A stretch of 42,940 nucleotides of DNA, taken from the IMG/VR virus record IMGVR_UViG_3300046323_000346, positions 1 through 42,940 of that record; one strand, 5' to 3'. This stretch comes from a virus. Position numbers and translations under genes: made by a program. Under the pieces are notes generated by a model that worked only from the letters and a program-made list of their open reading frames with translations, made no database searches and had not been told where the DNA came from. Shown here piece after piece: positions 34,165 through 41,028 of the stretch (position 1 is the first letter of the stretch; every line of letters starts with the position of its first letter).

Positions 34165-35618
34165 TGGAAACTGATAAAATAAAATTTAATAAGATGAAAA
34201 AGCGTGGTGTTAAAAAACACGATGATTTTCAGTCTACACCCTACCCTATAAATTTGAAAATAAAATTTCCTTTTTACAAATCAGGCTCACAATTGCCTTA
34301 TAAACCATTATTACAGTCAGGTGGTACAAATATACGTCTGGGAAAAGATAATGCCTTACAAAGCAAATATGAAAGCGTACAAAGAGATTCTACTGGGGTA
34401 CAACAGAAACAATTTAAACCATTAGCCCCAACTCTAAAAGAGAAGTTGAATTTCCCATCTATTGAAGAAAGAAATGCACAACAAAGTTTAAATCAAAGGG
34501 AAGAAAATATTGATAGAACTGAAAATAGACAAATAGCTAAAAATGTTGTACGAGCTGGTTTAGAAACATTACCAGGAACATCAACCGTAGCTAATGCTTA
34601 TGGCTTATTAGAAAATGTAGCAAAAGGAAATTATACAGATGCTGCAAGTTATGGTGCTGGATTGGGGGCAAGTTTAATCCCAATTCCAGGAGCAGGAAAG
34701 TTTGCTTCAAATGTTGTAAAGCAAGGACTTAAAAAGTTTGGACAATTAGGTACAGCAAATACAGCTGTGGGTAAAAGTTTTAATGATTATAACACAGGGG
34801 GGGAATTAAAATTCCGTAAATTAAAATTCCAGCAAGGGGGAGAAAATAATCCTACAACATTCTTAAAAAATAAACTTAAAGAATTGTATGATAGTGCAGG
34901 AGAATTAACTGCTGATGAATATGCAATAAAGTTTAATGAATTAAATAGAGAATTACAAAGAATAGATAATACACACCAATATAAACCACTACTCACACAA
35001 GAAGAAAGAAACCAAACTTCAACTAATACAGATAGAGTAAGTGAACCTGTTGGTTATCAAGATTATAAGTACCCAAATCAACCTTATATGATTGATGAAA
35101 AAATGGATAGCAATGTACCAAGAATTAGAGAGGGCAAGCCTCTCACAGAAAGATTAGCTGATAAATATGCAGTTAAACCAGAAAGAGAACCAAAAATTGA
35201 TATGAGTGTTCCTCGTGCTAAATCTAAAATAGCAAGTAGAGAACCTATAATAGATAAAGTAGGAGTGAGTCCTTTTAAGTTTCAAACAGGTGGCATCAAC
35301 ATAATCCCAAAAGGTGTACTACATAAAAATAGAAATAATATCCCACAAGAATTAGGGTTTGGAGGTAAAGGTATTCCTGTGGTCTATTGTAGTACAGATG
35401 GTAATTGTGAGAAAACTGCTGAAATAGAATCAAATGAATTAATATTAACAAAAGATAATTCTACACAATTAGATAGATTAGTACAAAAACATAAAAACGG
35501 TTCAGCTTCGCTTCAAGATATAGGAAACTTTTTTAAGCAGCAGCTTATGGCTAACACACATAATAATACAAAAGAATTTAAAAGCATTAGAAATGGAAAA
35601 ACTAAGATTCAAAAATAA
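34164..35618 (+). CDS. Putative cargo protein with Gly-Gly motifs and a GKGIPVV-type C-terminal module
   Basis: 484 residues. Residues 125-192 repeat the Gly/Ala hydrophobic style of the upstream cargo protein (A-K-G-N-Y-T-D-A-A, I-P-I-P-G-A-G-K-F). Gly-Gly sites occur at residues 50-54, 209-213, 222-226 and 373-377. The C-terminal module (G-I-N-I-I-P-K-G-V-L-H-K, G-K-G-I-P-V-V, A-E-I-E-S-N-E-L-I-L) is shared in style with many crAss-like virion proteins and with the end of the next gene's product. It overlaps that gene by 26 bases. Internal virion role inferred. Confidence 0.75.
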   Translation: METDKIKFNKMKKRGVKKHDDFQSTPYPINLKIKFPFYKSGSQLPYKPLLQSGGTNIRLGKDNALQSKYESVQRDSTGVQQKQFKPLAPTLKEKLNFPSIEERNAQQSLNQREENIDRTENRQIAKNVVRAGLETLPGTSTVANAYGLLENVAKGNYTDAASYGAGLGASLIPIPGAGKFASNVVKQGLKKFGQLGTANTAVGKSFNDYNTGGELKFRKLKFQQGGENNPTTFLKNKLKELYDSAGELTADEYAIKFNELNRELQRIDNTHQYKPLLTQEERNQTSTNTDRVSEPVGYQDYKYPNQPYMIDEKMDSNVPRIREGKPLTERLADKYAVKPEREPKIDMSVPRAKSKIASREPIIDKVGVSPFKFQTGGINIIPKGVLHKNRNNIPQELGFGGKGIPVVYCSTDGNCEKTAEIESNELILTKDNSTQLDRLVQKHKNGSASLQDIGNFFKQQLMANTHNNTKEFKSIRNGKTKIQK

Positions 35619-36972
35619 AACAATTACTGTTAATAATGCACCTTTAAATGTAGAATTAGCAGAAACTAACGAAGAATTAAAACAAGGGCAGAGAGGTAAA
35701 TCTGAACCTTCAAATATGCTATTAAAATTTCCAGAGCAGGGTAAAGAGAAATCAATTACAATGGCTGGAGTAGGATTTCCATTAAAATTAGCTTTTATAA
35801 AAAAAGGTGTAGTTACTAATGTAGTTAAACGCAATGACCCAAATAGTGAGAAGCTAACAACATACAATACTGATGCTGTATTAGAATTACCAATCTATGC
35901 TAAGATTAAAACTGGCGATATTATAAAATACAAACAAGGAGGGGCTTGGACAAGGACTGAAGGACAATCGAAGACGGGTGGGCTGAATCAGAAAGGCAGA
36001 GATTCTTATAACAGAGAAAATCCTGGAAGTAATTTAAAACCACCACAACCAGAAGGGGGAAGTAGAAAGAAATCTTATTGTGCCAGAAGTGCAGGACAAA
36101 TGAAAATGTTTCCAAAAGCAGCAAAGAACCCTAATTCAAGATTAAGATTAGCAAGAAAAAAATGGAAATGTGAAGATGGCTGTAAATTTGAAGATGGTGG
36201 GGTTATAAATAACAAATTAAATCAAGGTGATACAACAATGGAATTTGTATTATCTAAAACTAATACTGTAAGAGACCACACATTAGATGGGTACTCTACG
36301 AGTAGTGGTAAATTAGTTGAAAATAAAAACAAATCAGTTCAAGGTTATTTAAGGAAAATAAGTAATACAAAAGGTTTAGCTCAATTAGGGGAGAATTTAT
36401 ATACAGCACTTCCTATTAAATCAAAAGATATGATTGATGGTATAGCTGATTTACTACGAAAAGTTAAAGATAAAAGTAATAGATTATCTATATCAAAAGA
36501 TGTAATTAATGATTTTGAAAAACAAAATATAGATTATAATAAAAATACATTCCTTAAAAGTATTAAATTAGAAAAAGGTGGGATAAATATAGACCCGAAA
36601 AACAAAGGTAAATTTACTGAAACTAAAAAACGTACAGGTAAAAGTACAGAAGAACTTACACATTCTAAAAATCCCCTTACGAAAAAAAGAGCTGTATTTG
36701 CACAAAACGCTTCTAAATGGAATAAACATGAATTAGGAGGCAATATCTTATCTAAACTAAAAAAAGGTGGCATGTATCTATTAGATGAAAATGGAGAAGT
36801 GCAAACAGAATTGCAAGGTGGAGAAAGGATATTTTCAAGAAAACATACTAAGAAATTAATTGATAAAACACTATTAGCTAAAACACCAAAAGACTTAGAA
36901 AAAATTGGAAAAGAATTAATCAAAATAATAGATATTCACAATAAACAAAACCCACAATATGTTGAAGAATAA
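35593..36972 (+). CDS. DUF192 plus DUF6321-like fusion protein with Gly-Gly motifs
   Basis: 459 residues. Residues 10-115 fit DUF192: V-E-L-A-E-T, L-K-Q-G-Q-R-G, M-L-L-K-F, L-K-L-A-F-I-K, then V-L-E-L-P and G-D-I-I-K-Y. Residues 126-193 fit the DUF6321 signature T-G-G-L-N-Q-K-G-R, S-N-L-K-P-P, S-Y-C-A-R-S-A-G-Q-M, L-A-R-K-K-W-K-C. A segment at 352-376 (E-E-L-T-H-S-K-N-P-L-T-K-K-R-A-x-F-A-Q-N) also recurs in crAss-like phages. Gly-Gly sites lie at 113-117, 199-203, 326-330, 379-383, 389-393 and 407-410. The 3' end closes the four-gene cluster. Functions of both DUFs are unknown; the domain names are from memory. Confidence 0.78.
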   Translation: MEKLRFKNKTITVNNAPLNVELAETNEELKQGQRGKSEPSNMLLKFPEQGKEKSITMAGVGFPLKLAFIKKGVVTNVVKRNDPNSEKLTTYNTDAVLELPIYAKIKTGDIIKYKQGGAWTRTEGQSKTGGLNQKGRDSYNRENPGSNLKPPQPEGGSRKKSYCARSAGQMKMFPKAAKNPNSRLRLARKKWKCEDGCKFEDGGVINNKLNQGDTTMEFVLSKTNTVRDHTLDGYSTSSGKLVENKNKSVQGYLRKISNTKGLAQLGENLYTALPIKSKDMIDGIADLLRKVKDKSNRLSISKDVINDFEKQNIDYNKNTFLKSIKLEKGGINIDPKNKGKFTETKKRTGKSTEELTHSKNPLTKKRAVFAQNASKWNKHELGGNILSKLKKGGMYLLDENGEVQTELQGGERIFSRKHTKKLIDKTLLAKTPKDLEKIGKELIKIIDIHNKQNPQYVEE

Positions 36973-37093
36973 TCTTTCTGATTTTATAGCATTAGATACC
37001 TACAAAACTACATTAGCTAAATACATAAATAAATTTACGCTAAATTACATGAACAATACACAGTCAATAACATTTGTCTATTTTAATAACTAA
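36959..37093 (+). CDS. Possible 44-residue protein filling the gap after the fusion gene
   Basis: ATG at 36959 lies 14 bases inside the previous gene and the TAA at 37091-37093 overlaps the candidate promoter box. The peptide starts M-L-K-N-N-L-S-D-F-I-A-L-D-T-Y and continues helical. It fills most of a 144-base gap. No family or signal supports it beyond the open frame and overlap pattern, so it may be chance. Confidence 0.33.
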   Translation: MLKNNLSDFIALDTYKTTLAKYINKFTLNYMNNTQSITFVYFNN

Positions 37094-37098
37094 CTTTG
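37073..37098 (+). promoter_or_regulatory. Partial Bacteroidota-type promoter
   Basis: TAACTTTG at 37091-37098 matches the -7 consensus TAnnTTTG and lies 18 bases before the ATG at 37117. The only upstream TTTG, at 37073-37076, is 14 bases away, too close for a normal -33 box. The -7 box alone is persuasive; the full promoter is uncertain. Confidence 0.45.
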
Positions 37099-37116
37099 CA
37101 AACAAAAACATTTAAC

Positions 37117-37509
37117 ATGAGTAATAATAATAAATTAAAACTAAGAAAATTTCAAGAGGGTGTAGATAGTATGCCTTCACCTCAAATGGAGGAAATGCCA
37201 CAAGAGGAAACACAAGCAGAAGGTGCAGATATAAAAGCTATGGTTGAGGAATATCTAATACAACCTTCTTTTGAAGCACAACAACAACTAATTGGGATGC
37301 TTGCTGAAATGATGTTACCGCAAGAAGAACCTATGCAAAATGAAAGTGGTTTACCACAATTTAAACGTGGTGGTAGTATGTCTAAACCTAAACCAAAGTT
37401 TATGAAAAGTAAAAAAATGGAAAAGGGTGGGAAAGCAACTCTTGCAAATAAAGCATATCAAGAGGTTATGAAGAATGGGTATTTAAACAAAGAGAAAAAA
37501 TCAAAATAA
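37117..37509 (+). CDS. Small Gly-Gly motif protein, paralogue of the next gene
   Basis: The ATG 37117 (M-S-N-N-N-K-L) is preferred to a TTG at 37096 that overlaps the promoter box. 130 residues: K-F-Q-E-G near the N-terminus, an acidic Met/Gln/Pro-rich linker (E-E-M-P-Q-E-E-T-Q), a short helix (Q-Q-Q-L-I-G-M-L-A-E-M-M), then F-K-R-G-G and M-E-K-G-G sites and a lysine-rich tail. The N-terminal half aligns with that of the next protein. Probably a virion internal protein. Confidence 0.72.
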   Translation: MSNNNKLKLRKFQEGVDSMPSPQMEEMPQEETQAEGADIKAMVEEYLIQPSFEAQQQLIGMLAEMMLPQEEPMQNESGLPQFKRGGSMSKPKPKFMKSKKMEKGGKATLANKAYQEVMKNGYLNKEKKSK

Positions 37510-37521
37510 TATAAAACTTAT

Positions 37522-38574
37522 ATGAAAAAAAATTATCTAAGAATTTATCAAGAAGGGGGAGAAATGATGGAAGCTCCCCAAGAACAAATGCCACAGGAAG
37601 AACAAGAAAATCCTGAAACACAATTAGTTGCAATGATACAAGCCTATATGCAAGAACCTAATGAAGAATTGGGTAATGAGATTATAGGTATGGTTGCAGA
37701 AATGTTAGGTGTTACATCTCCACAAGGTGAGCAAGAGTCTGTTGAAATGATACCTTCTCAAAAGTTTGGGGGAATTATAATCCCTAAATTTAAAATGGGT
37801 GGTGGTATTCCTAAGTTTCAAAATGCAGGTAGAATGGGTAAAAAGCCTATAGTAAATACTGTAAATAAAACTATGGCTTCTGGGTATAGTGCTACAACAA
37901 AACCAAGAGATATTAAGCCAGAAGACGGTGCTAAACGTACTTTATATACTGAGAAATATACTGATACAAGCAATACTGCTTATGGTAAAAATTCAGGTAA
38001 TGTAGCGTACCAAGATAAGATGAGAGCATCACAAGGAGATTTAGCTGCTAAATTTGGTAATCCTGATGATGAAAGAATTGCTCAAATGTTTCAATCAAAT
38101 CAAATTACAAAAGAGCAAGCTCAACTGTTATCAGATGCTTACAATAGAAATCAAGCATTGAAATCTAATGCAACTACTTATAAAAGAGGTATAAATAAGC
38201 AGCTTGGGTTAGATGAAAATTTAGAGTATTTAGCAGCATCTAAAATGGATTTTAATACTCCTACTCCGATAAAAACTGGAGGTGATGGTGGTGGTGGAAA
38301 TCCAAATGATTATAAATACGAAATGACTTTATCTGTAACAAATAACGCTGGACAAAATTTAGGTAGAGTTACTGTATCTCGTATAAATTTGCGTGATAAT
38401 AGTAAATCAGAAGTAATAAAAAATTGGGATACCACATCTCATGCAAGTCAAATAAATGAAATTGCTGCGGCAGACCCTTCTGGTAGATTTAAACGTGCAT
38501 TAGCTAATATGCAAAGTCATACAGGAACATATCCGTTGTCAAAAGAAATGTTTGAAAAAATAAAAGATTTGTAA
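37522..38574 (+). CDS. Gly-Gly motif protein, paralogue of the preceding gene
   Basis: 350 residues. The N-terminus has Y-Q-E-G-G, E-Q-M-P-Q-E-E-Q, and helix E-I-I-G-M-V-A-E-M-L, matching the upstream protein in order and spacing. Further sites are K-F-G-G (81-84) and F-K-M-G-G-G (90-95). Residues 120-240 are charged and helical. The C-terminal ~90 residues start after a Gly-rich hinge (G-G-D-G-G-G-G) with a beta-rich piece. It is the last gene of the rightward block, before a bidirectional terminator. Function unknown, cargo inferred. Confidence 0.73.
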   Translation: MKKNYLRIYQEGGEMMEAPQEQMPQEEQENPETQLVAMIQAYMQEPNEELGNEIIGMVAEMLGVTSPQGEQESVEMIPSQKFGGIIIPKFKMGGGIPKFQNAGRMGKKPIVNTVNKTMASGYSATTKPRDIKPEDGAKRTLYTEKYTDTSNTAYGKNSGNVAYQDKMRASQGDLAAKFGNPDDERIAQMFQSNQITKEQAQLLSDAYNRNQALKSNATTYKRGINKQLGLDENLEYLAASKMDFNTPTPIKTGGDGGGGNPNDYKYEMTLSVTNNAGQNLGRVTVSRINLRDNSKSEVIKNWDTTSHASQINEIAAADPSGRFKRALANMQSHTGTYPLSKEMFEKIKDL

Positions 38575-38583
38575 AGAGCATAA

Positions 38584-38616
38584 AAAAAGGAGAGATTGAC
38601 TTAATCTCTCCTTTTT
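38584..38616. terminator. Bidirectional Rho-independent terminator
   Basis: AAAAAGGAGAGATT (38584-38597) pairs perfectly with AATCTCTCCTTTTT (38603-38616) around a five-base loop, GACTT. It has A-rich left and T-rich right ends, so it works for both the rightward gene ending at 38574 and the leftward gene ending at 38622. Confidence 0.93.
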
Positions 38617-38621
38617 ACATT

Positions 38622-39038
38622 TTAATTAAAAAACAAAGTTGTGTATTTATATCTTCCATCTTCTGTCTTTTCAATAAAAAAAGTAAAGTATTTTTTATCA
38701 CCAACATCTTTTATTGTAGAATATTTATACCTATTTGTTATATCATTTAATGCTATATGTTTTTTATTAAATGGTATCATAAAAATCCATGTATCTTTTC
38801 TTTTTAATTCCTCACCGCTAAGAAACCAATCTCTAACATCTTTTGGTGTATTTGTTAAATCTGTAGTAGGTTTAAAAATCTTTCCTTTATAAATAGTAGT
38901 TAATTGAGATTTCACTTCTTCGTATTCATTTCCGTTCACAACCACTTCTGATAAACTATCTGCTGCTACCCAATCTGCCTGACTATATCCCACTAAACTC
39001 ACTAATACTAATCCTACTATTAAAATTATTTTCTTCAT
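38622..39038 (-). CDS. Exported protein of unknown function with Sec signal peptide
   Basis: 138 residues. The N-terminus, M-K-K-I-I-L-I-V-G-L-V-L-V-S-L, followed by V-G-Y-S-Q-A, is a clear Sec signal peptide in the style of Flavobacteriia. The mature part has a D-x-x-x-x-D-S-L-S-E-V-V-V start, which resembles TonB-receptor-related plug peptides of Bacteroidota, then a mixed domain with W-I-F-M-I-P-F-N-K-K-H-I. As the only clearly exported product in the window it may act in the periplasm or envelope, for example in superinfection exclusion. The gene is the last of the leftward unit. Confidence 0.75.
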   Translation of the reverse strand: MKKIILIVGLVLVSLVGYSQADWVAADSLSEVVVNGNEYEEVKSQLTTIYKGKIFKPTTDLTNTPKDVRDWFLSGEELKRKDTWIFMIPFNKKHIALNDITNRYKYSTIKDVGDKKYFTFFIEKTEDGRYKYTTLFFN

Positions 39039-39093
39039 ATTTTTAAATGTTGTTTATACTACTATAACTATTCGTTTTATCTATTAGTTCCAA

Positions 39094-39942
39094 CTATTTT
39101 ATATAAATATAATACAAACTATTATCATCCCCAGCATTTACATAAGCCCAGCTTTGTTTTTCCAAATAGCCTAAATGATGTTTTTTTATTTTTGTTTTAT
39201 AAATATCTTTTAGCTCATTACCTGTTAAAGATACCAAATAAGAAAAACCAAAAATAGCACCAGAGGTTTTAACCATTCTTGGATTATGTCTATCTGGATT
39301 TATTGGGTCAATAAATTCTACTTGTTTCTTGTGTATATCTGGAATAATATTGTTATCTAAAATATATTTTAAAATTTGATTAAAGCTATCTGTCTTATTA
39401 TTGTGATTATCACATAAATATAAATGACTAAATACTCTTGTATCGTTATTTGGCAACAATGATAAGTGTAATATTTTATTATATAAGTTATTATCTTTAT
39501 CTGTATTTGCAGTTAATATTTTATTTATCCAAAATCTAAAGTGTTGGTGTTTTTCATGGTTTAAAGATTTTCTCCAATTACTTATTCCATTCTTTTCAAG
39601 CCAATTTCTTTTTTCTTTTATGATAGGAATTAATTCTTTATAAGGGTGCTCTTCTGCTAATGTGTACTTATAGTTTGTATAATCATAATATTCAACTCTC
39701 CTGTCAAACAGCCAAGTAAAAGATAATATACTCTCATAATCTCCACATTCATTAATTGCAGTAGTTAATACTTCTATAATATTAACACTTTCATCAATTA
39801 TATAATTATCTAATAAACCATGTTCATTAAAATTAAATTCTTTAAACATGTCTAATAAATTCATAAATAATCTTTTATCATACTTCAATGCCCACCTAAA
39901 AGCAATCGCTAAATTTACTTTAAATAAATTTTTGTTTTCCAT
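39094..39942 (-). CDS. Protein of unknown function in the leftward unit
   Basis: 282 residues, no signal peptide. It is helical with W-x-x-x and His-rich patches (N-H-E-K-H-Q-H-F-R-F-W-I-N-K-I) and a C-terminal part, M-V-K-T-S-G-A-I-F-G-F-S-Y-L-V-S. The gene is 18 bases downstream of the RepL-like gene and 55 bases upstream of the exported protein gene, so the three probably share one transcript. No family recognised. Confidence 0.7.
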   Translation of the reverse strand: MENKNLFKVNLAIAFRWALKYDKRLFMNLLDMFKEFNFNEHGLLDNYIIDESVNIIEVLTTAINECGDYESILSFTWLFDRRVEYYDYTNYKYTLAEEHPYKELIPIIKEKRNWLEKNGISNWRKSLNHEKHQHFRFWINKILTANTDKDNNLYNKILHLSLLPNNDTRVFSHLYLCDNHNNKTDSFNQILKYILDNNIIPDIHKKQVEFIDPINPDRHNPRMVKTSGAIFGFSYLVSLTGNELKDIYKTKIKKHHLGYLEKQSWAYVNAGDDNSLYYIYIK

Positions 39943-39960
39943 AATTATTTTTTTAATTTA

Positions 39961-40488
39961 TTATCTTTTTACTAAGTTGTTTGGATATTTTTCAATTCTA
40001 TTACCACGAAAGAAATATTCAGGATTAATCCAATATACACCTTTTACTGTAGTGTTTACCATTATATTCCAACGCTGTAATTCTTTTATAGCATTGTAGT
40101 ATGTAGTTAGAGAAGATAGCTTGTTTTCTTCCATATATCTTGGCACATTAATCCACAAATAATCTTTATTAGAATCCAGTTCATACGTAATCCACAAATA
40201 CAAACTTTTAGATTTATCAGTTAAACCCGCTACTATTAATCTTAGATTTGATTTTTGATAGACTTTTGTATAGGGTGTATATTCAACATCAACTTCTTTA
40301 TTGACAAGTATTCCTTCATCATCTTTAACGTACTCATTTTTTGCTGGAAAATGTGATACAGGGATTTGTAGGTAGCTTATAAATATATTTGTACCTAAAT
40401 CAGATTCTTCAAACTTAGGTTTTTCAAAAGGAGTTTTCTTTTTGTCAAACGCTTTTTTGGGCTTTTTTTGTAGTTTTATTTTTTCCAT
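39961..40488 (-). CDS. RepL-like winged-helix protein, replication initiator or regulator candidate
   Basis: 175 residues. The first 30 residues are Lys-rich and likely disordered. Residues about 65-165 fit a winged helix ending G-V-Y-W-I-N-P-E-Y-F-F-R-G-N-R, the signature end of RepL/Rep plasmid initiator folds (W-x-N-P-x-x-x-x-G-x-R). As I recall, plasmid-type replication initiators have been reported in crAss-like phages, so it may start phage DNA replication or act as a regulator. The gene follows a full consensus promoter. The call rests on motif recall; no search was possible. Confidence 0.7.
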   Translation of the reverse strand: MEKIKLQKKPKKAFDKKKTPFEKPKFEESDLGTNIFISYLQIPVSHFPAKNEYVKDDEGILVNKEVDVEYTPYTKVYQKSNLRLIVAGLTDKSKSLYLWITYELDSNKDYLWINVPRYMEENKLSSLTTYYNAIKELQRWNIMVNTTVKGVYWINPEYFFRGNRIEKYPNNLVKR

Positions 40489-40513
40489 AATGTAAATTGT
40501 TTATAATCGTTTA

Positions 40514-40545
40514 CAAATATACGAATATTTTCACATACATGCAAA
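40514..40545 (-). promoter_or_regulatory. Bacteroidota-type promoter for the leftward unit
   Basis: Read on the minus strand: TTTG (40545-40542), a 20-base spacer, then TATATTTG (40521-40514), followed by the ATG at 40488. It is identical in layout to the promoters at 1692 and 3497. A TGTGAAAATA box lies within the spacer. Confidence 0.85.
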
Positions 40546-40590
40546 TTTATGGTAACTGTTTTATTTTCACAGGCGTGAAAGTGAATATTT
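40526..40590. repeat. Repeated TGTGAAAATA boxes around the leftward promoter, operator candidate
   Basis: TATTTTCACA occurs at 40526-40535, inside the promoter spacer, and again at 40562-40571. The second copy forms an inverted pair, TTTCAC-AGGC-GTGAAA (40565-40580), and a further GTGAATATTT follows at 40581-40590. Such repeats at a single promoter suggest a repressor or activator site, possibly for the RepL-like protein itself. Confidence 0.5.
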
Positions 40591-40599
40591 GTTGTAACT

Positions 40600-41028
40600 A
40601 TCTAATACTCAATTTGATAAAGGGCATTTTTAACACTTTACGATTTAGCCATATATTAATGATAGCTAACTCTAAAACCAGTAAAATAGTGGTATAAGAG
40701 TATCTGTATCAATGCGTTATAGGGTATTTAGCACTTACACCGTAGTGAAACCTGAGTTGTTGTATACAATTGTTCCTCTATAGAAAGACAATATTTATAA
40801 GTTTTTGAATGTGCACATACAATATACTGTAGCTCAGATGCAATCTGTTGTATTTTATATGATAAAAAATAATGATATTAATATTCTGTAGTATTTATGT
40901 ATCAAAGTTCTATACTATAAACTATTGAGATAATCTTCCGATATTAGTGAACAATGTCTTACAACATTTGGAACAATAACTACAGTCATTGTAAAACAAT
41001 ATAAGTACCATAGAAAGATTAGAATTAT
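40600..41028. other. Divergent intergenic region without a supported gene
   Basis: The stretch between the leftward promoter and the first fibre gene is AT-rich with no convincing coding frame. A TTG-started frame over the promoter region (40497-40697) is likely chance. No full TTTG/TAnnTTTG promoter is visible for the rightward gene. A variant of the leader element lies at 40941, and several ACAAT/ATTGT half-sites cluster at 40950-41010. Confidence 0.6.
40941..40955 (+). promoter_or_regulatory. Variant of the conserved leader element upstream of the fibre genes
   Basis: ATATTAGTGAACAAT differs by one base from ATATTAGTAAACAAT in copy 3 (18005). It lies 73 bases before the ATG at 41029 in non-coding DNA, which favours a promoter-like role over a ribosome-binding role for this element. 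Confidence 0.4.

Noticed and set aside
35502-36923. Long minus-strand frames (121 and 129 residues)
   Set aside because: Antisense shadows of the cargo genes, whose own domains are recognisable on the plus strand.
40497-40697. 66-residue rightward frame with a TTG start
   Set aside because: It lies over the leftward promoter and operator boxes, has no leader and odd composition; likely chance.
40837-40871. GTAGCTCAGATG, similar to a tRNA D-arm
   Set aside because: No acceptor stem, anticodon arm or GTTCRA-type T-loop around it; no cloverleaf can be drawn.
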